From positions 1 to 64,000 of the forward strand of contig NW_006920880.1 in assembly GCF_000417875.1 (NCBI RefSeq): DNA of 64,000 nt. The letters are read 5' to 3'. Below the pieces are notes generated by a model that was not told the origin of the DNA, searched no databases, and saw nothing but the letters and a program-made list of their open reading frames with translations. The stretch's first letter is position 1. Each line of letters opens with the position of its first letter. The position numbers and the translations under genes were made by a program. Source of the DNA: Pseudozyma flocculosa PF-1. Taxonomy: Eukaryota > Basidiomycota > Ustilaginomycetes > Ustilaginales > Ustilaginaceae. Below are positions 11,550-23,054 of this stretch, piece by piece.

Positions 11550-11966
11550 ATGGACGGCGCGCAGCCCTCCGGCAACCGACCCTGGACCAGGGAAGATGTG
11601 GTCCATCTCTTCCACATGGCCTATGAGCGCAAGACGGTCGATGCCAAGGAAGCAGCGGCCCAGCTGGATCGCACACCGAAGTAAGTCGAGCCGGCCTGCC
11701 GTGCGCGGCTGAAGGCTGATTTCTCTAACTCTACTCGACTCATTCCTGTCAGATCGTGCAACTTAAAGCTGGCTGCCCTCCACAAGGTCGTAGACGAGCT
11801 GATCGGCAGCTGGGCCAGAGGCAGCGTCGGCGCCAAACCAGGCGAGGATAAAGCGGTCAAAGCGAGCGCTCCAAGCAGGTCGAGGAAGAGGGTCAGGGCG
11901 ATCAAGAACGACGAAGAGGCTGAGGCTGAGCCGCACCCTACGAAGGACAAGACGGCGCTCGAGTGA
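11550..11966 (+). CDS. small Myb/SANT-like protein, paralog 2
   Basis: Join 11550-11680, 11753-11966; 114 residues. It shares the layout of its neighbours: PWTREDVVHLFHMAYERK (about residues 11-28), AAAQLDRTP (about 35-43), then SCNLKLAALHKVVDELIGSW (about 45-64). The tail is longer and more charged than in the others, with a basic RSRKRVR cluster followed by an acidic EEAEAE stretch. LDRT replaces LGRT at the turn between helices 2 and 3. The 72-base intron (GTAAGT donor, CTAAC branch-like site) is phase 2 at the conserved position. Role unknown; a nuclear DNA- or chromatin-binding peptide is inferred from the fold and basic cluster only. Confidence 0.78.
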
Positions 11967-12390
11967 ACTCTGAACCCTGTTGACGCCTCGACCGGCACTC
12001 TCGCTGGCCAGATTGAGCAGTCAAAGCAAGCTCCCCATTCGTGCAATCATTCACGAGCCCCCATCGGCGGGCTGTTCGAGACGCCGCTCCTCATTCATTC
12101 CCGGCTCATGTGTCGGCGCGACGGTCCGAGCTCTCCCTCTCTCTGGTGCGGAAGTGCGGAAGTTGGCGAATCGTTGTGCTGTCCTGCAGACCGAAGAAGC
12201 CAATGGAAGGCCGCCCGGCGTCAGCTGCCCAGCCGTTCCCGAGAATGGCGCGATTGCTCGCTTCTCGCTGTTCTCTATCCTCCCTCACCATCACTTCACC
12301 ATCGAGCAGCATCTCAGCGCACCTCATCGCCAACTCTCCCATACAGACTATCCCCTGACACCTCGCTCCATACCGGCGCATTCCCGCAAA
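11967..12390. other. spacer between minigenes 2 and 3
   Basis: 424 bases with 3' UTR and promoter of the flanking minigenes. A longer open frame runs through the spacer into paralog 3 on +, but the family alignment supports starting at 12391. Nothing else seen. Confidence 0.5.
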
Positions 12391-12756
12391 ATGGCTACCT
12401 CTTCTTCACGCGGCGCTGGACGTTCCTGGACCAAAGAAGAGGTGATCAAGCTCTTCCACATGGTCTACGAGCGCAAACCGCTGTCCGCCAAGGCGGCGGC
12501 CGAGATGCTGGGAAGGACGGAAATGTGGGTGACAAGGGAGACCTAGCCCACGTTGCCGAGAAGGCCTGGACCGGCCTCCACTGACGGAACGGAATCGCGA
12601 GACTCTAGTTGGCCAACGAGCAGGTCGTGCACGTTGAAGGTCGTCAACCTGCACAAGGTCATCGAGGACCTGGTGGGCCAATGGGCCGAAAGCGGCAGCG
12701 CATCGACAAGCATCAAGGTCAAGCCGAAGAAGAGGAAGATCAAGAAGGACGAGTGA
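12391..12756 (+). CDS. small Myb/SANT-like protein, paralog 3
   Basis: Join 12391-12524, 12624-12756; 88 residues, the shortest of the three + strand copies. Helix 1 region SWTKEEVIKLFHMVYERK (about residues 12-29), helix 2 AAEMLGRT (about 36-43), helix 3 SCTLKVVNLHKVIEDLVGQW (about 46-65). The end is strongly basic (KPKKRKIKKDE), a good nuclear localisation signal. The donor is GTGGGT, the branch-like site is CTGAC and the acceptor CAG; the phase-2 junction restores M-SCTLK, matching the K-SCNLK and G-SCKMK junctions of paralogs 2 and 1. If the intron is retained the frame ends after a few codons at TAG (12543-12545). It is followed by a tRNA gene on the other strand. Confidence 0.78.
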
Positions 12757-12962
12757 GCCGCCACAGGCGTCAAGCAGCAGCAGGAGACCAACGACCGGAT
12801 CTGCTCACTGCCAGGTCTCGAGTAACATATCGAAGGGGGACTGGGAGGCGCGCCCCATTCTGCGTAGCGTCGCTCCACGTCGGCGACCGCCAGTCGGCCT
12901 CCTATCTCCAAGAACCGCGATGGGAAAAATGGCGGTAAAACGAAAAAGAACATTCGCAGTGA

Positions 12963-13086
12963 TGACTAGAGTGGGGTTCGAACCCACGCATACCAGAGTC
13001 CCTAGAAAGAGAGCCGCTTAAGTGTACTCCGCGCGTCCGGGCGCGGTCGCCTAAATCTGGCGTGTTAACCACTTCACCATCCAGCC
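12963..13086 (-). tRNA. intron-containing tRNA, anticodon UAG (leucine-type), short variable loop
   Basis: On the - strand the acceptor stem is GGCTGGA/TCTAGTC (two G-U pairs), the A box TGGTGAAGTGG fits the consensus, the anticodon stem is CCAGA/TCTGG, and the B box GGTTCGAACC sits in a perfect GTGGG/CCCAC arm. The anticodon loop reads TTTAGG, giving UAG (codon CUA, Leu), then a 51-base intron that contains a GC hairpin (CCGCGC/GCGCGG) and a TCTAG able to pair with TTAGG. The mature length is 73, a class I size with a 5-base variable loop, although leucine tRNAs normally have a long variable arm. An alternative fold with 3' stem TCTAG gives a longer but poorly paired variable region. It may be a leucine tRNA that lost its arm, or a pseudogene. 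Confidence 0.75.
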
Positions 13087-13246
13087 ACAGATTGCAGAGA
13101 GCGGGAAAGTATGCGTATAGAAAAAAGCATTTGGCGCATGGATGGAGTGGCACGGGAGGCATATGCACACACGCACGCACGCGCGGCTGCCGTCGGACAT
13201 TTCTCTTTCTGACTATCTGTACTACCGGGCAGGGAAGAAGATGTCT

Positions 13247-15032
13247 CTACAGGTCGAGCTCGCGCTTGAGCGTGTCGCACTGCTCGAGGACGGCGCGCCT
13301 CGAGGTGCCGCCCTTTGCGTTGCGCCGCCCGACGCTCTCCTCGAAGGACCAGACCTTCATGACGTCGTCTTCAAACTTGTCCGAGAGGCCCTGCAGGTCG
13401 GCGAGGGAGAGGTCCGACAGCTGGCACTTTTTCTCCTCCGATAGCCGGACCGCCGATCCAGAGATGTGGTGCGTCTCCCGGAAGGGGATCTGCAGTCGTA
13501 TGGGGGGAGGGGCGCGGGGCGTCGGAGGTTTTTGGGGCGGGGCAAAGAGTGCAAGGAAATTAGGCGGTGAGCTGGGTCGGGTCCGTGGTACGTCGACGGT
13601 GGCCAACAACATCGCCCTCTTTTTCGAGCTGGGTCCTGTTACTCACGCCCTTTCGCACCAGGTACTCGGCCAGGTCGGTGGCCAGCATGTCGGTCGTCAG
13701 CGCCGCCTTCATCTTCTCCGGGAAGATCTGTCGGACGTTCATAGGCGAGGCGGGAGAGGGCAAGGTCGTGGGACACGGGTCGGGAATCAGTTGCTGCGTC
13801 CCCGCGCCGGGATTGCGAGTTCGCGCCTCCCTCGAGACTCACGCTCAACGTGCTAATGACGCCCGTGGCAATCTGCAGGCTGTTGCGGATGGTGTCGACG
13901 GCGTCAAACATCGGCTCCTTGTCCTCCTGCAGATCCTTGTTGTACGTCGAGGGGATACCCTTGAGCGACATCATGAAACCCGACATCTGGAGGACAGAAA
14001 GCCGCCGAAAGGTGGATGTGGGGCCGCAGCGCAGGTGCCAGGGTCAGCTTCGAGGCACGATGCGGATCGGTCGCTACTCGCCCGGCAGCACCGACGCACC
14101 TGGCCAAAGATCCTGCCGGACTTGCCGCGCAGCAGCTCCAAGCTATCCGGGTTCTTCTTCTGCGGCATGATCGAGGAGCCGGTCGTGTATGCATCGCTGA
14201 GCTGGATGAAGCCAAACTCGGCGGACGAGTAGATGATGAAGTCCTCGGCGATCTTGCTGAGGTGGATGGCGGTCAAGCTGGCCCACATTAGGAATTCAAC
14301 GACAAAGTCGCGGTCCGAGACGCTGTTCATACTGTTGGTGCCGACGGTCTGGAAGCCGAGGTCCTTGGCGATGGCGTCCCTGTCCATGCCCTCGAACGGG
14401 TTGCCGGCGAGCGGGCCGGATCCGAGGGGCAAGACCGAGATACGAGGGATGAAGCTGCGGAGGCGGGCCAGATCGGCGGCAAAGTAGGTGGCGTGGGAGA
14501 GGAGGAGGTGGGACCAGCGGATGGGCTGCGCGCGCTGGAGGTGGGTGTAGCCGGGCATGAGGGCGTCGACCTCTTCGCGGGCCCGGGCGACCATGACCTG
14601 GACGAGCTCCTTGAGGAAGATCTCGATGGCGAGCGCCTCGTCCATGAGCCAGAGGCGCATGTCGGTGGCGACCTGGTCGTTCCTGGAGCGGCCCGTGTGG
14701 AGCTTTCCGGCGACGGGGCCGATGAGCTCTTTGAGCCGCCTCTCGTTTGCGGTGTGGATGTCCTCGTCGTCGGGCTGGATCTTGAAGGTGCCGTCCTTCC
14801 ACTCCTGCCCGACCTTGTCGAGGCCAGCCACGATCTCGTCTTTCTCACTTTCGGTGAGAATGTTGCACTTGACGAGCGCGCGAGCGTAGGCCTGGGAGCC
14901 GCGGATGTCTTGCGCGTGCATGCGCTTGTCGTAGGAGAGCGACTCGTTGTACTCGAACAGGAGGGGGTCGGTGGTGCCGGTGAAGCGACCGCCCCACAGC
15001 TTGCGCTTCGTGAAGTCCTGCTCCGCAGACAT
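13247..15032 (-). CDS. ARG4: argininosuccinate lyase
   Basis: Complement join 13247-13489, 13647-13727, 13843-13986, 14100-15032; 466 residues, the usual size. The enzyme splits argininosuccinate into arginine and fumarate, the last step of arginine synthesis, as a homotetramer of the fumarase/aspartase superfamily. Seen here: KLWGGRF at the N-terminus, the substrate-binding HTGRSRNDQ, and the superfamily signature with the catalytic serine loop in [12 protein letters not shown]. The three introns are all phase 0, and the joins give the expected [15 protein letters not shown] and [16 protein letters not shown]. The start at 15032 (MSAEQDF) fits cytosolic orthologs. The frame stays open upstream to 15395 and from 15281 would add 83 residues without any Asp or Glu, rich in Ser, Arg and Ala (see findings). 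Confidence 0.95.
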
Positions 15033-15926
15033 TTTGTGGATGGGGGTTGTTGCAAGGGGAGGGGAAATGCTAAGCAGAGATTGACGAGAGTAACGGAGTG
15101 GCGGTGACAGTTGCGCCGGTGCTGATGTTGGTGGTGATGTCAGTACAGTAGTGGTGGTCGACGAGGCCGCACGAAGGCTCGAGCCGCCTTTCGCTCCAGG
15201 CAAAAAGTGGGAAAGGGCCACGGCATGCGGGGGCCTCTGACTCGGAGCAGCACCAGCAGCGAACCGTGCGCAGCTCTGCATGCAGGTGATGTGCCAAGCG
15301 GCCCCGCGCTCCTCTTTTTTTTTGCTTTTTCTTCTTCGCGGCCGGTCAGCGGCGCGCATCCACCCAGCCCGGATGCGGGTGACTCCGGCATTCAAGTGCC
15401 CAGATTCGTAGCTCAGCTACATACCCACGGTCAGCGACGAGTGGGCGGGTCAAGGGGTGGCGACCCATCGACAAACTCGCATTCCACCGCATTACCTGTA
15501 CTGCAATATGATACGCCACAAAGGCAGGCAGCCCGGGGGAAGCAAAACAAAGCTCGACCGCCGAGCACGCTCAAGCACCCGACTGGCCCACCCAGCAGTC
15601 GCGCCGCTGAGGCGCTCGCTACTCGGGGCAACAGCCGCGTGGCCCATGGGCCAGAACAGGGCAGAGCACAGACTTGGGCCGCACGCAAAAGCCGGCAGTG
15701 GTCTCGACTGACATGGGGTTTCAATTACAACTGACGCCAGTAGTGGTGGCGGAGGGCTTGCTCGGTTGGGTCGACAGCGGATGGGGTGTGGACAACGATG
15801 CATGGAGAGGTCGGCCTCATCGGCCAAAATCGGTGATGCTGGTGGGTGAGGGCCGCCCGCCGTCGGGGCAGATAACGTCGTGGGAGGGGTCCAAGCAGCA
15901 GGGGGCGAGAGCGAGAGCATCGGCGT
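15033..15926. other. spacer: ARG4 promoter and UFD4 3' end
   Basis: 894 bases between two co-directional - strand genes. It holds the ARG4 promoter/5' leader on the left and the UFD4 3' UTR on the right. A short T-rich run lies near 15315. No gene seen. Confidence 0.55.
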
Positions 15927-18900
15927 TCAGGAGAGGTGGAAGCTGGTGGAGCCCTCCTTCATGGCCACCTCGAGCCGTCGGCGCATCGTCTCCCTCGACG
16001 AGTAGAGCGGCATCTTGAGGTAGTTGACGCACGTCATGACGCTCGGCAGGTAGTCGTCGGCCGTCAACGGAGGCTCGTGCGGGCGCTTGACGACAGTCAG
16101 CTGCGGGTGCAGGCCGGCAAAGCCGCCAATCGGCAGCTTGGGCGACCCGGTGAGCCACTGCAGGAAGTTGCGGCGCTCGCTGACGCTGAAGCTGGCCATG
16201 ATGGCCACGACGTCCTTGAACGACGCGCTCTCGGCATTGAGGCCGTGGTCCGGCTTGATGCTGCTCATCAGCGTCGCCTCGCTCCAGTCCTCGTCGGTGT
16301 TGCCAAAGAGCATCGCCAGCTCCTCGGCGGTGAAGCTCGACATGGCTGCGATCGGGAAGATGAGGTTGAAGCCCTGGCGGAAAGCGCGCACGGCAGGCTT
16401 GATGCCCGAACCGAGGCTGGCCTCGAGCACCTCGGCGACGTAGCGATCGAGGTTCGAGGCATCCACGCTCTCGTCGCGACCGCCGGCATGCAGCTCCATG
16501 TCCGGGTGGCCAGGGACGGTGAAGTCGAGAGCGAGGCCTGCGACGTCCTCGGCCGACATCCCCTGCATCGACCTCAGCGAGCGCGCCAGCGCCGGGTCGA
16601 CGGCGCTCATCGTGTTGAGGCTGGCCGCCATGGGCTGGTTGAGCACGGCGCGGAGGAAGACGGGCGAAAAGTTGCAGTCGATGATCCTCGAGTCAAGCAG
16701 CGCCTTGGCCACAAACTGGCCCAGGATCTTGAACGAGTGGATCCGCTTGCGGCTCTCCGCCGACTCGAGCTGAGCCGCGTCAAAGGGGGCCGGGAAGAGG
16801 CCCTTTGCGCTGCGCACAAACTCGGTGTGGGTGCCCGTGGCATCGTCGTCGCGCCAGAGCCTGAGGTCCTTGCGCGCAAACTCCTTGGACACGAGCGAGT
16901 AGAACTCCAGCGTGGGCCCAAGGCCGGTGCCGACCTCTTCGAAGTACTCGACCTCGAGGACAGACGAGGTGGATCCATAGAGCTCGAGCACCTTGAAGGC
17001 CGACGGCAGCAGGCTGCTGCGCGAGATGCGCACCTTCTGACGCTGCAGGCGGGCCAGGAAGCCGAACGAGTCGTCCATCCGCAGCGACGACGACGTGCTG
17101 TCCTGACTGCGCGAGTGCAGGTTCTGCCAGCGAGTGATGAGCCTGGCGTAGCCGAACGCGGTCGACTGCAGGAACGAGAAGCGGGCCTCGAAGGGGAACA
17201 GGAAGGGGAACACCTTGGGCAGCTGCGTCGACCAGTCGGGCAAGCAGGACGACGCAACAATCATCGGCTCCTCGAGCTGCCGGTTGAGCTTGGCGGTGAG
17301 CTTGTTGTTGACGAACGCGGATTCCGGCAGCGCCGACGCGGAGCCGGTCGGGGTGATCTCGGTCTCGACGCCGAGGTCGTGGGCCTCTCGCCAGTCGCCA
17401 TTCAGATCGTGCAGCACGGCCAACAGCTGCAGCAGCTTGGCGTACGGTGCGTCGGGCTTGACCGACGGTGGCAGCTCGATGGCCACAGAGCCTGCACCGC
17501 TCGGCTCCGGCGTGCCCTCGTCCTCTGCGGGTGACGTCGTCGGTCGAGGCAGTGACGGGCCAGCGCACAGATGGAGCACAGAACAAGTAGACGGAGAGGG
17601 GAAAGGAAGGTCGTGGAGTTCGGGAAAGCGTCAGCAGCTCTGACCCGGCAACCTGCGACCAGCGACGCTACCATCCAGGACTCACGAGCTTTCGGGGCCG
17701 GTCCTGCAACCTTCTTGTAGCGGACCGTGTAGACGTTGCCCCAGATGTACTTGCTGTTTGCAGCGCCGGCGCCGGGTCCGCTGCGCGCTGGGCTAGTCTC
17801 GAAGTGATGGATGGCGCCGTAGATGGTCGTATCGAGCGACAAGGGCTGCGAGTCGAGCGAAAACTCGAGGTGCCAGTCCGACGGTTTCTTCTGCAGCGCA
17901 GATGCGTACGAGGCCTTTGACGGGCTTCCGCTGCCGCTGGCCGCCGTACTGGGCCCGGGAGTCGTCGAGCCGTCCCTGGGACTGGGCACCTTGGTGCCGT
18001 CCGGAGTCTTGGCCACGACCTGACCGGCTTCCTTGTCGACGTCGAGGTTGATGGTCTTGTCAGCGGCCTCGCCACCGTCATCGAGCAGTCCCGAAGCCCC
18101 GTCGGCGGCGATCTCGTTTTGCAGGATTTCGTCGTCGAAGTCTTCGTCGGAGAGGCCATCCTCATCCTCGAAGCCGTCGTGCAGAAGGCCGTCCATCAGG
18201 CGCCTGGCCAGCGCCTCGTCGCTTTCGCCCTCGGCCGCCTCGCCAAACAGCCGTTCCGCCATGGCCCGGGCATCGTCGCTGGCGCCACGAGTCTCGCCCG
18301 TCGCACTGTCCCTACTGCCTTGGCCCGTTGCGCCTGTCGCGGAGCCTCCGACAGAGTCAGAGCCTGCGGCGGTCTTCTCCTTCTTGGTGTTGGCAACCGT
18401 CGACGTGGATGAGCCCGGCTCGCGGTCCTGCTTGGCGGAGGGGTCGGCTGCTTCAGCATCCTTGTTGAGGCGCGAGCTGCGCCGCGGCGAGGCCTTCTTG
18501 CTTGGCGAGTCGCTGGCATCCTGTTTGCTCTGGGACCCTTCGCCCTCCGCGGCTTCTTGATCGCGGCTCGCTGCGGACTGGGCCGTGCGCGCGGTCGACG
18601 TCAACGCGGTGCGGTCCGAGAGGTCCGGGAAGGCGCCGGAGCCCGTGGCGGCCGCGAATGCCGCGAGCACGCTCGAGAGCCGAGAAGTGGCGCTGGGTCC
18701 GGTGGCGCCAGCTCCACCGCTGGCCGTCGAGGCGGACGCCGAAGCAATCTTGGGTCGCAGGTAGTCGTTGAGGGACTGGAACGTGGCGACCGCGTGGATC
18801 GTCACTACAATGTTGCTGCAGGTCCGAGGGATCTCGTTGGCCGGGTCCTCGGCGACCAGCCTGAGCCTCAGCTGCCGACCGAGCATCGACGTCGCGCTGC

Positions 18901-21900
18901 GGCGGGAGTCGTCGCTGCTGCCGCTCAGCGCCGTGGTGATGTCGACGTTCTCGAGCCGGCTGAGCGAGTCCTGGAGACGTCGGACCAAGACGCTGGCGGC
19001 AGTCGTGCCTGCCGAGTCGACCCGCATCAGCGATTTGACCAGCATGCTCCGGCGTTGGTCGAGAGAGAGGCCGTCTGCAGAAGGCTTGGTGGCGAAAGCG
19101 TACAGGCCCTCGACGAGCCCGGAGCGCAGCAACTCGAAGCTGGAGATGGGCTCGTCGGGCTTCAGGAAGAGCGCAGTGATTTCGTCGATCGTAGTCTGGG
19201 CCACCGTTTCGTCCTTGTCCCCCTCGACATCGAGGCGACGCACCAGCAGCTGGATGCGGTCCAGCGCCTGTACAGCCTGCTTGGCGCCATCGGAGCTGGC
19301 GGCGTCCCTGCTGAACTTGTGGCTGAGCATTCGCGCCCTCCAAATGTTGGCGTCGGCTGAGTCCGCGAGACTCTGGGCTTGGCTCTGACCGCGAGAAGCT
19401 GTACCCGAGGCAGGGCCGAGGCTAGCGCTGCCACCCCCGATCAGGCGGGCAAGGCCAGCCGAGGCGAGGGCCTCCTCCACGGCCGCAGCCCCGCCATTCC
19501 TGACGGACGCACCAGAGGCGCCGCTGGGTAGAGAGAGGCTGGTGGGGGTCGCCTTCGCCGGCTCAGACTTAGCTGCAGCGTCCTTGCCAGGCGCCTCGGC
19601 GGTCTTTCTCGAAGATCGTCGCTGAGTCGGCTCCTGGGCAGCGATGCTCTCGATCTCCCACATCACGCCCTCGCGGCGGAGAAGGGCGGTGTAGATGTGG
19701 GGCAGTTTGATGGTGAGCAGCTCGACGATCTGCAGGGCACCGTGCACGAGCTGGGGATGGTCGCGGGTAGACAGGATGGCGGCTACGAAGCCAGCGAGGG
19801 GTACGTTGTCGAGGGCGCGGCCGAGAGGCTCGGGCTCGACAAAGCTGAGAATCTTGAGAATCCCGTTGATGGCCTTGGAGCGGACGTGCTGCGCGACACT
19901 GGCCGCATAGACCTCGACCAGCGTGGGGAGGATGAGGTGAGTGAAGCGCTCCACGGCGACCTCGCGGCCCTGCAGCAGCCTGACCCGCGCGGCCTGGGCA
20001 GCTTCCTTGGCAGCCTCGCGGTCGGATCGCGGCTTGTCCGCCTTGGCGGACGGCGACGATCCAGCACTGTTGGAAGGCGAGACCTCGCTGCGCTCCGACG
20101 GCTCGTCGGCCGCCGAAGCCGAAGCCGAGGCCGAGGAATCGCCATCCGCCGTCACACCCTCAGCCTTGGAGCCGGCAGCGTCGACCTCCTTGGCCGAACT
20201 CGAGGCAGTTTCCTTCTTGCGATTCTTGGCCTCCTGTGCCTTGCGCCTAAGGTAGGCCTTTTCAGAGTACGCTCGCGTGTCGAAGACGCCATCCCTGGGA
20301 AGCGGCGGCAGCAGCTCGCCGATGAGGGAGAGGGCCTCCTGGACCTGCTCCTTGGGTCGCTGGGCGAGGTTCTGGAGCACCGCCATGTCGGCGACGGCAA
20401 CGGTGCCCTGGTCGTCGGGTACCACGGCGACGGCAGCCGCCTCTGCGCCGCCCGCGGTTGCGTTAGCGGACTCGAGGTCCATAGCTCGGACCGCGCTCGC
20501 CGCTCCCGTGACTTTTTCGTCGGTGCCGTCGCTGGGCGGGGCTGATCCCGTGAGCAGGTGGTAGAGGACATCGACAATGTTGTTCTCCAGGAGGGCCACG
20601 GCCACCTTGGGGCTGGCGCGGCAGGCGGTGCCCAGCGCCTTGAGGACGTCGGTGTACGTGTTGGATCCGAGCGAGGTGTTGGAGCCGCCTTGGCCGCCGG
20701 CCGATGCCGGGAGCAGCAGGCCGTTGATCGCAGAGAGTAGCTCCGAGGTCAGCAGCTGCTCCAGCAGATCCGGCTGATGCCGATAACTCTCCACGGTCCG
20801 CACGACACATTTGCACGCCGACTCGACGAGGCGCTGGTCGCTGTAACCGAGCACGTTCTGGATCGTGGGCATGACTTCCTTGACCTTGGGAAATGCCTCG
20901 GCCGAGAGCTTGCGGCAGCAGTTGGCGGCCGCCGTCATGGCGGTTCTCTGGATGTGGATGTTGAAGAAGTCGAGGTACTGCAGGATTGCCGTGAGGCCAC
21001 CCTCCTTGACAATGGCGCTCGGGAACTCCTGCGACACCTTCTCGAGCGTCTGCAGCACCTGCTCGGCGAGGTCGATGAAAGTGATCTCCATCAGCTTCGA
21101 GGTGAGCACCGGGATGGCGCCGTTGCTGACGACGCTGTGGGCCGTGTAGGGCATGGCCTCGATCAGATTGGCCAGGCAGCGGCACGCCAGCAGCATCTTT
21201 TCGCCGTTGTCCTCCTCAAAGTCGGCGGCGGCGGCGGCGGCAATGGCTGCCGCCATCTCTGCATCGCCGTCGGCTTCGTGGAGCTGTCCTCCGGAATCGC
21301 CCGTGACGCGCGCATCGCCGGGCTTGGGTCCGCCCATGATGTGGACCAGCTCCTTGACAAAGGCCTCGGTCGGAAAGTAGCCGGCCAAAGTGTCCTCCGT
21401 GCTGACGCTGAGCAGCTCGGACAGCTCCTGGAGCGACACGAGCTGCGTCGTCGGGTCCGATGCATCCTTGAGAGACGCGAGCAGGGTACGGAAACGTCCG
21501 GTGAGACCCGACATGTAGCCGGCCATCGCCCGCAGGTTGAGGCCAAAGGCGGCGGATCCACCATCGTCCCTCACGTCTCCGTACGGGTCGTCCTCGTCGT
21601 CGTCGCCCTCGTCGTCGTCCTCGTCTTCGAAGCGCTCTGCGGCCTCGTCGTCTTCGTCCTCGATGGTGGCAAAGTCGTCGTCGTGGCCTCCATCGTCTTC
21701 CTCGTCGGCGGCGACGTCGTCACGCTGCTGATCGCCCTTGCTCCGGCGATCCGATCCCTCCCGACCCTCGCAATCGGCGGATGTCTGGTTACGCGCCGGC
21801 GAAGTCGAGTCCTGGACGTCGACCATCTCGACATCGTCGTCTTCACCATCGTCGTGGAAACCTTGATCCGCCGCGTCGATTGCGTCTCCGTCGCAGATGC

Positions 21901-23054
21901 GATCAAGGTCGTCGTCTGCGCATTCGACGTCGTCCGGGTCTCGGAAAGCTTTGGCCCTGGTTGGGCGACCGCCCTTCGCCTTGCCCTTGCCCTTGGCTGC
22001 CGGGGTGACCGAGCCTGGCTGCGAACCGGCTCCCCCGCTGCCGCGGGTCAGGCTGAAATCACCGCTGCCCTTCCTCGGCGCCATCTTCGAGGTCTTGACT
22101 CTGGAGCTGCTGGCGCTGCTGTCCTTTGAGCGCAGGTTGTAGGGGCCGCCGTCCTGAGAGGACTGCTTCTGTCGCTTCGAGGCGCTCTGGCGGTCGGTTG
22201 CCTGCGGTGCGATTGTCTCGGCGCTGCGCTTCTTCGAGGTGCTGGCCTTCGAGCCCGAAGCGACCGTGGCGGTTGTGGCGGCGGCCGATCTCGTACTGCC
22301 GAAGATGGAAATGCAGAGGTGGTGCGAGGACTGTTAGCATCTCGCTCGCTCAGGTGACCGAAACGACTGCGACCGAGCGGCCAGGGTCGAACGCGCGTGC
22401 AAGCCGCCTGACTCACCTCCTCGTGGCGGGCGAGCCGGTCTGCTTGGGCGGAGTGCTGGGCTCTTTCGCCTTGCCTTTACCCTTGGCCTTGTTCGTGGGG
22501 CCCGGCAGGGACGCGGAGAAGGCTCCGGAGGCGTCGCCGGCGGATGTAGGGGCAGACTTGTCGGTCACGTCTGCGCGATGCGCCTTCTTGCCTGCCGATC
22601 GAGCCGATGAGGAATGCGTGGTCGAGGCGATGGAGAGGTTGGTGGCCGGCGTGGCTGGTGCCGACAAGGGGGAGAGGCTGCGTGAGTAGGAGCCGTCTGC
22701 GTGGGAGCCTTGGCTGCTATGCTCCGAGACAGGCGAGTCGACCGCGCGGATCCGCGAAGACGTTGCAGGAGTTGGGGCGGGCAGCGCTGCGGTGGATGCA
22801 GTCTTGCGCTTCGAGGGGGCGGCGCCTCTGCTGCTGTCGGGAGAGCGGGTCGTGTCGGAGGGCTTGAGGGGCGATGACGCCTGTTGCGGTTGCGTCAAAC
22901 GAGTGTCGGAAGATTTTCGGGCTCTGAGGCTGCGCGCGGGTTGGGGCTTGGACTTTTCGCCGTCGACCTTCATGGGAAGTCTTTGCGGGAGTGTTGCACG
23001 GGACCCTTTGTCGCGGCTGGAGAGGGTCGGATCGAGGAGAATGGTACTCCCCAC
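15927..23054 (-). CDS. UFD4: HECT E3 ubiquitin ligase, UFD4/TRIP12 family
   Basis: Complement join 15927-17524, 17686-22295, 22417-23054; 2281 residues, longer than yeast Ufd4 and human TRIP12. Ufd4/TRIP12 ligases attach ubiquitin chains to ubiquitin-fusion and N-degron substrates. The first 280 residues are basic, disordered and Ser/Lys-rich; an acidic Asp/Glu block follows; armadillo-like repeats begin near residue 465 (region with LVSLQELSELLSV); a long variable centre is Ala/Ser-rich. The HECT domain fills roughly the last 400 residues and ends with LPIGGFAGLHPQLTVVKR and PSVMTCVNYLKMP, in which Cys2248 is the thioester cysteine, 33 residues from the end. Intron joins are phase 2 (22296-22416) and phase 1 (17525-17685). 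A start at 22973 (MKVDGEK) is also possible. Long antisense open frames over this gene are codon-bias shadows. Confidence 0.92.

Noticed and set aside
15936..17534. 532-codon + strand open frame
   Set aside because: Exactly antisense to the HECT exon of UFD4; GC-rich codon bias keeps the opposite strand open. Composition is Arg/Leu/Gly random with no domain.
20777..22129. 450-codon + strand open frame
   Set aside because: Antisense shadow of the UFD4 armadillo/acidic region.
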